Assembly (NCBI GenBank): GCA_021773055.1
Contig: JAJFKV010000007.1
Span: forward strand, 46,962 to 110,961
Direction: 5' to 3'
From: Woeseiaceae bacterium
Lineage (GTDB): Bacteria; Pseudomonadota; Gammaproteobacteria; Steroidobacterales; Woeseiaceae
DNA length: 64,000 nt
The notes under the pieces are model-generated. The model had not been told where the DNA came from, did no database searches, and was given only the letters and a program-made list of their open reading frames with translations. How positions within the stretch are numbered: the first letter of the stretch is position 1; each line of letters starts with the position of its first letter. Of this stretch, positions 9,267 to 18,662 are shown in pieces. The translations under genes and the position numbers were made by a program.

Positions 9267-10619
9267 ATGACAAACGCTAACGATACCGTCAGCTCGGTCT
9301 GGAACAAACCGCTTGAGCCGCCTGCAAAGATTCCGGAAAGTGCCGATGTCGTCATCATCGGTGGCGGCATCGTTGGTGTCTCGACGGCATGGTTTCTTGC
9401 CCGGCAGGGCATCGCTGTCGTGCTTTGCGAGAAGGGACATATTGCTGGCGAGCAATCGGGCAGGAACTGGGGCTGGGTTCGCGTTCAAGGTCGTGATACC
9501 CGGGAAATTCCAATGATGCTTGAGAGCCTGCGAATTTGGGAGAGCCTCAAAGAAGAGACCGGTGAGGACGTCGGGTTCACGCGTGGCGGTTGCTTTTTCA
9601 CGGCCAATTCGAGCAAAGAGCTGCAGTCATTCGAGGACTGGGTAGATGTTGCCCGAGACTACGAGATCGACACGCGCCTTATTAATGCCACGGAATTGCA
9701 AAAATACATCCATGGCGCAGCGATAGATTGGGCCGGTGCGATGGTCACGATGAACGACGGACGTGCGGAACCGCACAAAGCGACTCCCGCTATTGCTCGC
9801 GCGGCTGCTCAGAGTGGCGCGACCGTGCTGCCCGGGTGTGCCGTACGCGGCATTGAAACTTCCGGTGGGGCGGTCTCTGCGGTCGTTACCGAACATGGCA
9901 CGATTCGCACTTCGACCGTCTTGTGCGCGGCGGGCGCCTGGACCTCAATGTTTTGTCGTTCGCTTGGCATTAACGTGCCGCAATTACGGGTGCGTGGCAC
10001 GGTTGCACGCACGGCGGCTTGCGAGAGTGTCCTGGACGGCAATGTTTTTGATGCCCGACTGGGAATCCGTCGCCGCGAAGATGGCGGCTACACAGTCGCG
10101 CACGGCTCCGTACTGGAGCATCCGGTTACGCCATCGTCGTTCAAATACTTTTTCAAGTTCCTGCCAGCGTTGTTGCAGGAGTTCAAAGTCGTGCGTTTGT
10201 CATTCGGGCGCGAGTTTGTCGACGAGTGGACGACACCCAGGGTGTGGGACCTGGACAGGCTCTCACCCTTTGAGGAGGTTCGCGTTCTCGATCCAGAGCC
10301 AACGCCCGCAGTTCTTAAGGGCATTCGGCGCAACCTGGATAAAATGTTTCCGCAGCTTGTAAATACGCCGATTGTGGAAAGTTGGGCGGGCGTAATCGAG
10401 TCGTCACCCGATGTCGTGCCCATCATCGACTCTGTCGATAGCGTGAAGGGCTTTCATGTCGCAACCGGGTTCAGTGGTCACGGTTTCGGCATTGGTCCAG
10501 GTGCGGGCAAGGCAATCGCCGGCATGCTGACCGGTACAGATACCGGTATTGATCTCGCGCCGTTGCGCTTGAGCCGATTCTTTGACGGCAGCCCCATTCG
10601 GCCACAGTCAGCCATATGA
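9267..10619 (+). CDS. DAO-type FAD-dependent oxidoreductase
   Basis: A 450-residue cytosolic flavoprotein. The FAD-binding fold is marked by DVVIIGGGIVGVSTAWFLARQG at about residues 28-49 and the second motif GEQSGRNWGWVRVQGRD. The C-terminal GFHVATGFSGHGFGIGPGAGKAIAGML is the family's closing FAD-contact element. The DAO superfamily oxidises amino acids, secondary amines and N-methyl amino acids, producing imines and peroxide. An AGGGGC ribosome site precedes ATG 9267. It heads a four-gene operon: its stop overlaps the next flavoenzyme by 4 bases. Substrate cannot be fixed from sequence. Confidence 0.87.
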   Translation: MTNANDTVSSVWNKPLEPPAKIPESADVVIIGGGIVGVSTAWFLARQGIAVVLCEKGHIAGEQSGRNWGWVRVQGRDTREIPMMLESLRIWESLKEETGEDVGFTRGGCFFTANSSKELQSFEDWVDVARDYEIDTRLINATELQKYIHGAAIDWAGAMVTMNDGRAEPHKATPAIARAAAQSGATVLPGCAVRGIETSGGAVSAVVTEHGTIRTSTVLCAAGAWTSMFCRSLGINVPQLRVRGTVARTAACESVLDGNVFDARLGIRRREDGGYTVAHGSVLEHPVTPSSFKYFFKFLPALLQEFKVVRLSFGREFVDEWTTPRVWDLDRLSPFEEVRVLDPEPTPAVLKGIRRNLDKMFPQLVNTPIVESWAGVIESSPDVVPIIDSVDSVKGFHVATGFSGHGFGIGPGAGKAIAGMLTGTDTGIDLAPLRLSRFFDGSPIRPQSAI

Positions 10620-11899
10620 GTGAGATGACCGGTTATCCAGACAGCTTCTACGCGGCGACGGCGGTCGGTGTGCGCGATTACCCGGTACTTGATGGCGAAC
10701 GCCAGGCGGACGTTTGCGTTATCGGGGGTGGTTTTACAGGATTGTCGGCGGCGTTGAATCTCGCTGAGAGGGGTCTCGACGTAGTCTTGCTTGAGGCTGA
10801 GCGTGTTGGATTCGGTGCGTCCGGTCGTTGCGGCGGACTGGTTGGTAGTGGCCAGCGACAGGAGGTTCTTGACGCTGAGAAGATGTTCGGCCTCGAGCGC
10901 TCGCAAGAACTTTGGGGTTTCGCGGAGGCGGCGAAACAGGAAATTCGCGAGCGTGTCGAAAAACACGATATCGCTTGTGACCTGCACCGCGGTCAATTGG
11001 TGGGCGTACACAAGAAACGCTACCTCGGTTGGGCGCGCGAAACGGTCGATGTGTTGGCGGAGCGCTATGACTATCCATTTTGTGCCGCGTTGGACAGAGA
11101 GGAGACCCATGCTCGCGTTGCGACGAGTACATTCCTCGGGGGTCTATATGATCCTGAAGCGCTGACAATGCACCCGCTCAATTACTCGCTGGGACTCGCA
11201 CGCGCCGCCGCCGAAGCCGGTGTACGAATCTACGAAAACTCACGGGTCAGCAGGTATTCGCACACTGATCCGGCGATAGTCGAAGCCGGCGGCGGCTCTG
11301 TTACAGCTGCATTCGTGGTGCTTGCCTGCAACGGATACCTGGGTGATCTTGAGCCGCGCGTGGCGGGCAAGATCATGCCGATTAATAATTTCATGATTGC
11401 GACTGAACCGCTCGGCGAGGCGCGGGCTAATGAGCTCATCAATGGCCGATTCGGAGTTCACGACACCCGCTTCGTGGTGAACTATTTTAGAATGTCAGAT
11501 GACCATCGTCTGTTGTTCGGCGGTGGCGAGAATTACAGGGCCGGTTTCCCGGCGGACATAAAGGGATTCGTCCGACCGTATATGCTTAAATTGTTTCCTC
11601 AATTACGGGATGTTGCCATCGAGTATGGCTGGGGCGGAACTTTGTCGGTCACCGCAAATCGTCTGCCCCATGTCGGCAGGCTGCAACCGAATGTGTTTTA
11701 CGGCCAGGGATATTCAGGGCACGGCATTTCCATTGCGAGCTTCGCCGGGAAGGTGATCGCTGAGGCGATCACGGGAACTGCGGGGCGATTTGATGTATTT
11801 GCGAATCTACCAACCCACACGTTCCCGGGTGGAACGTTGCTTCGCTATCCAGGCATGGTTCTGGCTATGTTGTACTACACCATTAAGGATCGGATATAA
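10616..11899 (+). CDS. DAO-type FAD oxidoreductase, PuuB/OrdL-like
   Basis: A 427-residue flavoprotein that resembles gamma-glutamylputrescine oxidase. It has the typical start YPDSFYAATA, the FAD motif DVCVIGGGFTGLSAALNLAERG at about 32-53, GFGASGRCGGLVGSGQRQ and the C-terminal PNVFYGQGYSGHGISIASFAGK. PuuB-type enzymes oxidise the free amine of gamma-glutamylated putrescine, but no glutamyl-putrescine synthetase or hydrolase gene is seen here, so another amine is possible. ATG overlaps the upstream TGA (ATGA), indicating translational coupling. Two different DAO enzymes in tandem suggest successive oxidations or two substrates. Confidence 0.85.
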   Translation: MSEMTGYPDSFYAATAVGVRDYPVLDGERQADVCVIGGGFTGLSAALNLAERGLDVVLLEAERVGFGASGRCGGLVGSGQRQEVLDAEKMFGLERSQELWGFAEAAKQEIRERVEKHDIACDLHRGQLVGVHKKRYLGWARETVDVLAERYDYPFCAALDREETHARVATSTFLGGLYDPEALTMHPLNYSLGLARAAAEAGVRIYENSRVSRYSHTDPAIVEAGGGSVTAAFVVLACNGYLGDLEPRVAGKIMPINNFMIATEPLGEARANELINGRFGVHDTRFVVNYFRMSDDHRLLFGGGENYRAGFPADIKGFVRPYMLKLFPQLRDVAIEYGWGGTLSVTANRLPHVGRLQPNVFYGQGYSGHGISIASFAGKVIAEAITGTAGRFDVFANLPTHTFPGGTLLRYPGMVLAMLYYTIKDRI

Positions 11900-11900
11900 C

Positions 11901-12659
11901 ATGAAAAAAACGATAACGGCGTTGTTGATGTTGTTTGTGATGGCTCCGCTGGCATCGGCTGATGATGGCCCGCGTACAGGTTTCTTTCGCAAGGCGCTTA
12001 CGCCGCTGGAGTTGCTGGGAGAAGAGGGGGCAGAAGTCGTTTCTTCGCAATTTCCACCGAACAAAAAGCTGACGTGGCAATTGTCTGTGCCCAAAAACTA
12101 CGATCCGATGAAACCCGCGGGCGTCATTGTGTTTATTGGTTTCGCAGAATGGGGTGCCGGCAAGAAAGTATGGACCAGCGTTCTTGAGGATCACAACATT
12201 ATCTGGATAGGACTTATTAACGGCGGCGACAAAAAGCCTGTCAACGAACGCATGTTGCGGGCGATTCTTGCTCAGGCGGTGTTGGAACGCGACTACAAGA
12301 TCGACACTGAGCGCTACTATCTCTTCGGCTACTCGGGTGGCGCAAATGTGGCGGCGATGCTCGCCACGTCCAAGCCAGAGGTGTTCAAGGGTGCTCTGTT
12401 TTACGGCGACGCGCTGTCGTGGGGAGGCAATGTGCCGTCCAAGATCGACCTGATAAGCCAAAACCGATACATGTTCATGTGCGGATCCAAAGACAAGGAC
12501 CGTCGCAAAATGCTGAAAATTGCGAATATCTATAGAAAGGCGGGCGTGGTTAATACAGAGGTGGTTACCGTCGCGAACGTCAACCGACAAATGCCGGGCA
12601 CCAGCTATTTCGAACAAGCTGTAGAGTTTCTGGATACAAGGTCAGATGGGAAGCAATGA
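11901..12659 (+). CDS. Exported alpha/beta-hydrolase-like protein
   Basis: A 252-residue protein with a signal peptide, MKKTITALLMLFVMAPLASA, and a mature part of alpha/beta-hydrolase type. The nucleophile elbow is LFGYSGGANVAAML (GxSxG), with GVIVFIGFAEWG earlier as a possible oxyanion strand. A late conserved acid and histidine are less clear: MFMCGSKDKDRR may hold the acid, and no obvious terminal His is seen, so catalysis is not certain. It is probably periplasmic. It starts one base after the upstream flavoenzyme and overlaps the following dehydrogenase by 4 bases, so it is part of the operon. Confidence 0.75.
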   Translation: MKKTITALLMLFVMAPLASADDGPRTGFFRKALTPLELLGEEGAEVVSSQFPPNKKLTWQLSVPKNYDPMKPAGVIVFIGFAEWGAGKKVWTSVLEDHNIIWIGLINGGDKKPVNERMLRAILAQAVLERDYKIDTERYYLFGYSGGANVAAMLATSKPEVFKGALFYGDALSWGGNVPSKIDLISQNRYMFMCGSKDKDRRKMLKIANIYRKAGVVNTEVVTVANVNRQMPGTSYFEQAVEFLDTRSDGKQ

Positions 12660-13480
12660 CCGCAATCGCCATTAAGAATGCCGTCGTGACCGGCGGCGGA
12701 CATGGCATTGGCCGTGCGCTGTGTCGCCGCCTCGCGGCTGATGGTGTGGGCGTTGTCGTCGCCGACATTGAGGGCGACGCTGCAGAGACCGTCGCTGAAG
12801 AAATCGGCGGCATTGCCAGGCAACTTGATGTGTCTGATGAAAAAGCGATCATATCGCTGGTGGACGACACCGAAAGCGATGTTGGCCCGATCGACTTATT
12901 TGTCTCCAATGCCGGAGTTGGTTTTGGCGACGGTGAAAGCGGCGCGATTTCGACAGAGGGTGGCATGAACCCGATCGATGATCGCTGGAGCATTAGCTGG
13001 AAAGTGAACGTTATGGCGCAGGTGTATGCCGCTCGCGCCGTTATTCCGAAAATGATCGAGCGCGGCGGTGGTCATATTATCAATGTCGCGTCGGCTGCCG
13101 GCTTGCTGAGCCAGATTGGTGATTCGGCCTATTCAGCGACCAAGCATGCCTCTGTCGGCTTTACCGAAGCGCTTGCGATTGACTACGGCGATGCGGGAAT
13201 CAAGGTCTCTGTCGTTTGTCCGCAGGCCGTAGCTACTCGGCTGATCGGTATGGAAGACGATTCCGGTGCGACCGAGGGTGGATTTAACGGCAACGCGATC
13301 GACGGCATCATGCAGGCCGGGGAGGTCGCCGATATCATCATCGATCAGGCGCTCGAAGGTCGCTTCATGATTCTGACCCATCCACAGGTTACGAATTACA
13401 TGCAGCGAAAGAGCGGTGACTACGATCGCTGGGTCGGCGGCATGCGCAAGTTCAGGCGCTCCCTTTCTTCCGGGAACTAG
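12656..13480 (+). CDS. Short-chain dehydrogenase/reductase
   Basis: A 274-residue classical SDR. The cofactor loop TGGGHGIG lies at about residues 11-18, followed by VVVADIEGD, whose aspartate favours NAD(H). SNAG is the NNAG equivalent, and the catalytic tetrad is completed by NVASAAGL and YSATKHASVGF (Tyr and Lys). The C-terminus MRKFRRSL is basic. It probably oxidises an alcohol or reduces a carbonyl generated by the two upstream flavoenzymes; that is inferred from the operon alone. Its stop overlaps the convergent regulator gene by 4 bases. Confidence 0.87.
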   Translation: MTAIAIKNAVVTGGGHGIGRALCRRLAADGVGVVVADIEGDAAETVAEEIGGIARQLDVSDEKAIISLVDDTESDVGPIDLFVSNAGVGFGDGESGAISTEGGMNPIDDRWSISWKVNVMAQVYAARAVIPKMIERGGGHIINVASAAGLLSQIGDSAYSATKHASVGFTEALAIDYGDAGIKVSVVCPQAVATRLIGMEDDSGATEGGFNGNAIDGIMQAGEVADIIIDQALEGRFMILTHPQVTNYMQRKSGDYDRWVGGMRKFRRSLSSGN

Positions 13481-15030
13481 CCGGCGAGAATCGAGTCACG
13501 AATTTTGTCAATTTCCGGCTTGAGTTTGGGAGTCTGCTTGCCAAGACAATGTTTATCGCGTGGGCAGTTAGAGCTGCGTTGGCAAATAATCGTCGCAACA
13601 TTTTCGCTGCCATCCGCGATCCAGCCGATATTCAGGATCTTCGAGATGCTTTCAAGCTGTTGCCGAGCCTCGAGCGGAATGGCTGCGGAGCCACCACCCC
13701 GATTGCAGCTGGTTTCGATCATATCGATCGTTCTCATGGCATCGATATTCTGCGCGCTAAGTGCCGGAGCCAGATCGACGCCGGCACACAGGACATGCGG
13801 ATTTCCGGCGGCGTCCTTGCTGCGAATAGACTGACAGCAATACAGGCGTTTGTCGTCGCCACTGCGCAGGACCGATATCTGTGAGGTGGGTTTGCTCGAG
13901 GTGGTGTTGAGCATTCTGAATACCGCCCAGTGCTGACAGGGGTCCGATACCAGCGTCATGTTGCCCCACGGCAATGGGATCCCATTACCGCGGTACACCG
14001 CACGCAGGTTTCCGGGTGGATAAGCATCGAAGTAGTGCCAGTGTGGATATGGCGAGACACTGGACATGCGGCGCATGACGAGCGTGTTGGTCAGGTCGAT
14101 TCTGTCGCCGGAGTCGATAGCGTAAGACTGCTTCGCAAGAAATTGCCTGAACGGTGTTTTCGGAGCGAGCAGCGCAGACGCGAAATAGCTGCACTCGAAA
14201 TCCCGCCAGGCGAACAGCACGTCCTTTGCATCAACATTCATCGAATCGGTATCGTCGCGGCGTCCACTCACGCGGCCACCTGATACCTGAGGCGGCCGGG
14301 CGCCGTCACCGTCATGTAGAATTTTATGCGCGATGTGATTTGCGAGGTCGTATTTTAGGCGGGCAGGATTCTTCTCCAGAGAGCGGTTGAGGTAGACCTT
14401 GTTGGGGGCGTCAAAAAATGAGCGCACCAGCATTTTCAGCGGCGCATCGGTATCACCTTTGTCCTTGAACGAATTCTTGTCGAACCATTCAATCTTGAGG
14501 TCGAGGTTTTTCGCAATGGCGAAGACATCTTCAACGGCCAAAGGGAACTGCTTTTTACCGACACTTTCTGCCGCTCGTTCGATATCCGGAAAGCGGTTTT
14601 GGCTGGCTTCCTGGTGTGCGCGAATCAACAGGTGCGCGAACTGTCGCCCGGTGGTGCCGGTCTGCGCGAGCAGTTCCGGGATAGCCAGCTGCAGCAGGCT
14701 TTCTGAGAACAGAAAGCCTGGTTCCAGCGGCATACCGCGTACGGCGGCGCTGGGCGCCGTATCAATGGCCTCTACGTCCAGTGATTCGTCGAAAAACCAG
14801 CTCGGGTCCTTTTGGAATATCTCCGCGATGACTTGTAGCAATCGCTCGGATGGTACGCGCTTGCCGTTCTCTATCATCGACAAATAGGACACCGATGGCC
14901 CTGCTTCGGTGTCAATCTGAATGCAGCGGACCGACAAATCCTCGAGCGTGAGGCGGTTGCGTTTCCGCAGACTCTTGATCTTGGTACCAAGAAAGTGGGC
15001 TTTACGTTTGAGTCCGTGCTGCAGTGCCAT
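13477..15030 (-). CDS. RamB/PrpR-type XRE regulator of acetate or propionate metabolism
   Basis: A 517-residue regulator. Residues about 13-75 form an XRE helix-turn-helix (RNRLTLEDLSVRC...SVSYLSMIENGKRVPS). The middle is an ImmA/IrrE-like domain in which the usual HExxH reads NHIAH, so protease activity is probably lost. The last third is the domain found in short-chain acyl-CoA-responsive RamB, PrpR and ScfR. It ends with cysteines at about 483, 489 and 495 (CQRSSNCPRDKHC), as in PrpR, which holds an iron-sulfur cluster. It is divergent from aceA, and RamB controls aceA in Corynebacterium, so control of aceA-glcB is a strong inference. AAGGGTAGC precedes the ATG. Confidence 0.85.
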   Translation of the reverse strand: MALQHGLKRKAHFLGTKIKSLRKRNRLTLEDLSVRCIQIDTEAGPSVSYLSMIENGKRVPSERLLQVIAEIFQKDPSWFFDESLDVEAIDTAPSAAVRGMPLEPGFLFSESLLQLAIPELLAQTGTTGRQFAHLLIRAHQEASQNRFPDIERAAESVGKKQFPLAVEDVFAIAKNLDLKIEWFDKNSFKDKGDTDAPLKMLVRSFFDAPNKVYLNRSLEKNPARLKYDLANHIAHKILHDGDGARPPQVSGGRVSGRRDDTDSMNVDAKDVLFAWRDFECSYFASALLAPKTPFRQFLAKQSYAIDSGDRIDLTNTLVMRRMSSVSPYPHWHYFDAYPPGNLRAVYRGNGIPLPWGNMTLVSDPCQHWAVFRMLNTTSSKPTSQISVLRSGDDKRLYCCQSIRSKDAAGNPHVLCAGVDLAPALSAQNIDAMRTIDMIETSCNRGGGSAAIPLEARQQLESISKILNIGWIADGSENVATIICQRSSNCPRDKHCLGKQTPKLKPEIDKIRDSILAG

Positions 15031-15041
15031 GACGCTACCCT

Positions 15042-15115
15042 TGTGAAATTAACAGTGTGAAATTCTTTCTGTGAATTTTTAACGCTCCCCAGCGTAGTAT
15101 AGCCCACGAATTCAC
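15042..15115. promoter_or_regulatory. Repeated TGTGAA(A/T)TT motif in the regulator-aceA promoter region
   Basis: TGTGAAATT at 15042-15050, TGTGAAATT at 15057-15065 and TGTGAATTT at 15070-15078 are three direct copies with periods of 15 and 13 bases. A fourth, inverted copy, GAATTCAC, lies at 15108-15115. A weak -10-like TAGTAT for aceA sits at 15095-15100, between copies three and four. The first copy is only 12 bases from the regulator's own start codon. The arrangement fits cooperative binding by the adjacent regulator with both autoregulation and control of aceA. Confidence 0.55.
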
Positions 15116-15157
15116 CACGCCCCACATTCTTGCGCACAACGCAGATGGAGAGATGTC

Positions 15158-16438
15158 ATGTCACGCAAAGAGCAGATCGAGAAGCTGGAACACGAATGGG
15201 CAAACAGTTCGCGCTGGAAGGGTATTACTCGTACCTATAGCGCTGAGGATGTGATCAAGCTGCGCGGTACCGTCACCATCGAGCACACGCTGGCGCGTCT
15301 TGGCAGTGAGAAATTCTGGCGACTCATAAATCAGGAAGACCCGGTTTGTGGGCTGGGCGCGCTGACTGGCAACCAGGCGATTCAGGAAGTTCAGGCAGGC
15401 CTCAAGGCTATTTATTGCTCGGGTTGGCAGGTGGCCGGCGACGGCAATAGCGCAGGAGAGATGTACCCCGACCAGAGCCTCTACCCGGTTGACTCGGTGC
15501 CGAAAATGGTTGAGCGCATCAACAATGCGTTTATCCGCACTGACGAAATTCATGCATTAAATGGCGATGACAGCATTGACTGGTTTCCGCCAATTATCGC
15601 TGATGCAGAAGCAGGCTTTGGCGGCAACCTGAATGCCTTCGAACTCATGAAGAACATGATCAAAGCGGGAGCTGCAGGCGTTCACTTCGAGGATCAGCTC
15701 TCATCAGCCAAGAAGTGCGGTCATATGGGCGGCAAAGTACTGGTGCCGACGTCCGAAGCAGTTGCGAAGCTCAATGCTGCCCGTCTTGCTGCGGACGTTT
15801 GTGGTGTGCCGACGATTTTACTGGCGCGTACCGACGCGGACGCCGCAAATCTGATCACCTCTGATTCTGATGAGCGCGATCATGCCTTTATCACCGGCGA
15901 GCGTACGCCGGAAGGCTTCTATCGTACGATGCCGGGCATTGATCAGGCGATCGCACGTGGTTTGGCTTATGCGCCCTATGCAGACCTGCTCTGGTGTGAA
16001 ACATCGAAGCCCGACCTCGAGCAGGCCAAACGCTACGCGGATGCGATTCACGCAGAATTCCCGGACCAGTTGCTTGCCTATAACTGCTCACCGTCCTTTA
16101 ACTGGAAGGCCAATCTCGATGACGAGACCATGAAGACCTTCCGCGAGGAACTCGGCAAGATGGGCTATAAGTTCCAGTTCATCACCCTGGCGGGCTGGCA
16201 TGCACTGAACTCCAGCATGTTCAATCTGAGTCGTGCGTACAAGGAGGACGGCATGTATGCTTACTCCAAGCTGCAAGAGAAAGAATTCTCTGACGAGCAG
16301 CATGGTTTCCGCGCAGCGAAACACCAGTCGTTCGTTGGAGCCGGTTACTTCGACGCAGTTCAGAACACGATTATGGATGGCTTGTCATCGACGACAGCAC
16401 TTGACGGTAGTACCGAAGAGGAGCAGTTCGTCGCTTGA
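15158..16438 (+). CDS. aceA: Isocitrate lyase
   Basis: A 426-residue enzyme that splits isocitrate into glyoxylate and succinate in the glyoxylate bypass, allowing growth on acetate, fatty acids and other C2-yielding substrates. The catalytic signature [14 protein letters not shown] lies at residues 185-198, with Cys187 as the active-site base. [15 protein letters not shown] gives the metal-binding aspartate, and [12 protein letters not shown] is a conserved substrate loop. Length matches the short bacterial form (E. coli about 434). A GGAGAG ribosome site precedes ATG 15158. glcB follows after 22 bases, so the two bypass enzymes form one transcription unit. Confidence 0.97.
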   Translation: MSRKEQIEKLEHEWANSSRWKGITRTYSAEDVIKLRGTVTIEHTLARLGSEKFWRLINQEDPVCGLGALTGNQAIQEVQAGLKAIYCSGWQVAGDGNSAGEMYPDQSLYPVDSVPKMVERINNAFIRTDEIHALNGDDSIDWFPPIIADAEAGFGGNLNAFELMKNMIKAGAAGVHFEDQLSSAKKCGHMGGKVLVPTSEAVAKLNAARLAADVCGVPTILLARTDADAANLITSDSDERDHAFITGERTPEGFYRTMPGIDQAIARGLAYAPYADLLWCETSKPDLEQAKRYADAIHAEFPDQLLAYNCSPSFNWKANLDDETMKTFREELGKMGYKFQFITLAGWHALNSSMFNLSRAYKEDGMYAYSKLQEKEFSDEQHGFRAAKHQSFVGAGYFDAVQNTIMDGLSSTTALDGSTEEEQFVA

Positions 16439-16460
16439 CCAATTTGATACGGTAGATCGA

Positions 16461-18653
16461 ATGGCAATAGACGAACGAAGGACAATTGGTGAACTGAGTA
16501 TTGCCGCGGTTTTTCACGATTTCGTGGAAAGCGAATTGCTGCCGGCGATAGGATTCGACCCCGCTACTTTTTGGAGTGGGGTTGAGTCTATTCTCACTGA
16601 TTTAAGCCCGGTTAATCGCGAATTGCTGAATTTACGCGATGACCTGCAGGCGAAGATCGATGCATGGCACTTATCGAGGCCCGGCAACGGCTGGGAACAC
16701 GCCGAGTACGTAGCATTCCTGACCCAGATCGGATACCTGAAGCCATCCGACGTATTTCCCGAGATTGCGACCCAGAATGTCGATGCTGAAATCGCCGAGA
16801 TCGCAGGGCCTCAACTCGTGGTGCCTGTGAGCAATGCGCGCTTCGCAATTAACGCTGCCAATGCCCGCTGGGGCAGTCTCTACGACGCCCTGTACGGAAC
16901 TGACGTCATTGCCGATACGCCCGGACAGGAACGCGGGGGCGAGTACAAGCCGGCTCGCGGTGCGGCGGTTGTTCGCTACGCAACAGAATTTCTGGATAAG
17001 ACATTGGCACTGGACGGCATCAGTCACTCAGATGTGAATGTCTATGGCCTTGATCACACCGATGAGGGTTGTCAGTTCATCGCAGCTCAGGCCAGCGGTG
17101 AGACCAAGGGCTTGAAAGACCCGGGCCAGTTTGTTGCTTGTACTGAACAGAATGAAGGGTGTCGCTATCTGTTCCGAAATCACGGCCTGCATATAGAAAT
17201 TCAGATCGATCCTAAGCACCCTATCGGCAAGGACGCGACCGGTAATATTGCCGACGTGATCCTTGAGTCCGCGGTAACCACAATTCAGGACTGCGAAGAC
17301 TCCGTCACAGCGGTTGATGCAGAAGACAAGGTCGGCGTATATCGCAACTGGCTGGGTCTCATGCAGGGCAACCTTGAGGCGAAATTTTCAAAGGGCGGCG
17401 AGGAGTCGACCCGGACACTCGCCCGGGATCGAATCTATCAAGCCGTTGACGGCAGTGAGCTTGCGCTGTCCGGCCGCAGCCTGTTACTCGTGCGCAACGT
17501 GGGCCACCTCATGGCTACCGACGCGATTCTGGATGCAAACGGTGACGAAACTTTCGAAGGAATACTCGATGCGATCATCACCACGGCCTGCGCCTTAACC
17601 GATCGTAAACGTGATGGCCTGCAAGCCAACAGCCGTGCTGGCAGCATCTATATCGTTAAGCCGAAAATGCACGGACCCTACGAAGTCGCTTTCACCGACA
17701 CACTGTTCGGTCGTGTCGAGCAATTGTTCGACCTTGAAGCCGACACGATCAAGGTCGGCATCATGGACGAGGAGCGCCGCACAACGGTTAATTTGCCAGC
17801 GTGTATTGGCGCCGCGAAGAACCGCATAGTGTTTATCAACACCGGTTTTCTGGATCGGACCGGCGATGAGATTCACACCAGCATGCGAGCTGGCGCAGTA
17901 TTGCCAAAAGAGATCATCAAATCGCAACCCTGGATTAACGCTTACGAAGACTGGAATGTCGACGTGGGTATTCGCTGCGGATTGCCCGGCAAGGCTCAGA
18001 TCGGCAAGGGTATGTGGCCAAAGCCCGATGAGATGCAGCAGATGGTGGATAGCAAGCAGGCGCATCCGGAGGCCGGCGCAAATTGCGCCTGGGTGCCGTC
18101 ACCTACCGCCGCGACCTTACATGCCATGCACTACCATGCGGTTGATGTCCGCAAGGTGCAGTCGAAACTGGCAAGGCGCAAGCTGGCAAGCCTGGATGAG
18201 ATCCTGACGCCACCATTGAGTTGCGCGGAGCAAATCTTTCCCGAAGAAATTCAAAAAGAATTGAACAACAACGCGCAGGGTATTCTCGGTTACGTTGTGC
18301 GCTGGATCGATCAGGGCGTCGGTTGTTCGAAGGTGCCGGATATTGACGATGTTGGCCTCATGGAGGACCGCGCAACGCTGCGTATTTCGAGCCAGCATAT
18401 TGCGAACTGGCTGCTGCACGAAGTCGTAACAAAACAGCAGGTGCTTGAGACCTTCAAGCACATGGCAGAAGTCGTCGACAATCAGAATGAGAGTGATGCA
18501 TCATACGGTCGTATGAGTGATAACTTTGACAGTAGCATCGCTTTCCAGGCCGCGTGTGCATTGGTGTTCGAAGGCTGTGATCAGCCAAACGGATATACAG
18601 AACCTCTCCTGCATAAATATCGTCGGCAAAAGAAAGCGGAGCTTGCCTGCTAG
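16461..18653 (+). CDS. glcB: Malate synthase G
   Basis: A 730-residue malate synthase of the long G form (usual length about 723). It condenses glyoxylate with acetyl-CoA to malate, completing the bypass started by isocitrate lyase. Family signatures are KVGIMDEERRTTVNLPACI, GFLDRTGDEIHTSM, QIGKGMWPKPDEM and GANCAWVPSPTAATLHAMHY. ATG 16461 was chosen because the frame upstream runs through the aceA coding region; the following MAIDERRTIGELSIAAVFHD matches the usual N-terminus. The ribosome site is weak (GGTAG). The molybdate transporter genes begin 9 bases after its stop. Confidence 0.97.
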   Translation: MAIDERRTIGELSIAAVFHDFVESELLPAIGFDPATFWSGVESILTDLSPVNRELLNLRDDLQAKIDAWHLSRPGNGWEHAEYVAFLTQIGYLKPSDVFPEIATQNVDAEIAEIAGPQLVVPVSNARFAINAANARWGSLYDALYGTDVIADTPGQERGGEYKPARGAAVVRYATEFLDKTLALDGISHSDVNVYGLDHTDEGCQFIAAQASGETKGLKDPGQFVACTEQNEGCRYLFRNHGLHIEIQIDPKHPIGKDATGNIADVILESAVTTIQDCEDSVTAVDAEDKVGVYRNWLGLMQGNLEAKFSKGGEESTRTLARDRIYQAVDGSELALSGRSLLLVRNVGHLMATDAILDANGDETFEGILDAIITTACALTDRKRDGLQANSRAGSIYIVKPKMHGPYEVAFTDTLFGRVEQLFDLEADTIKVGIMDEERRTTVNLPACIGAAKNRIVFINTGFLDRTGDEIHTSMRAGAVLPKEIIKSQPWINAYEDWNVDVGIRCGLPGKAQIGKGMWPKPDEMQQMVDSKQAHPEAGANCAWVPSPTAATLHAMHYHAVDVRKVQSKLARRKLASLDEILTPPLSCAEQIFPEEIQKELNNNAQGILGYVVRWIDQGVGCSKVPDIDDVGLMEDRATLRISSQHIANWLLHEVVTKQQVLETFKHMAEVVDNQNESDASYGRMSDNFDSSIAFQAACALVFEGCDQPNGYTEPLLHKYRRQKKAELAC

Positions 18654-18662
18654 CCTGGTGAC

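Noticed and set aside
9224..9412. Longer N-terminus of the propeller-like protein
   Set aside because: It would overlap the start of the divergent flavoenzyme gene and its residues look unrelated to the fold.
15042..15078. Small CRISPR-like repeat
   Set aside because: The units are only 9 bases, spacers 4-6 bases and no cas genes are present; a regulator site is far more likely.
16233..16460. Longer N-terminus of malate synthase G
   Set aside because: It lies inside the aceA coding region in another frame; ATG 16461 gives the normal family start.
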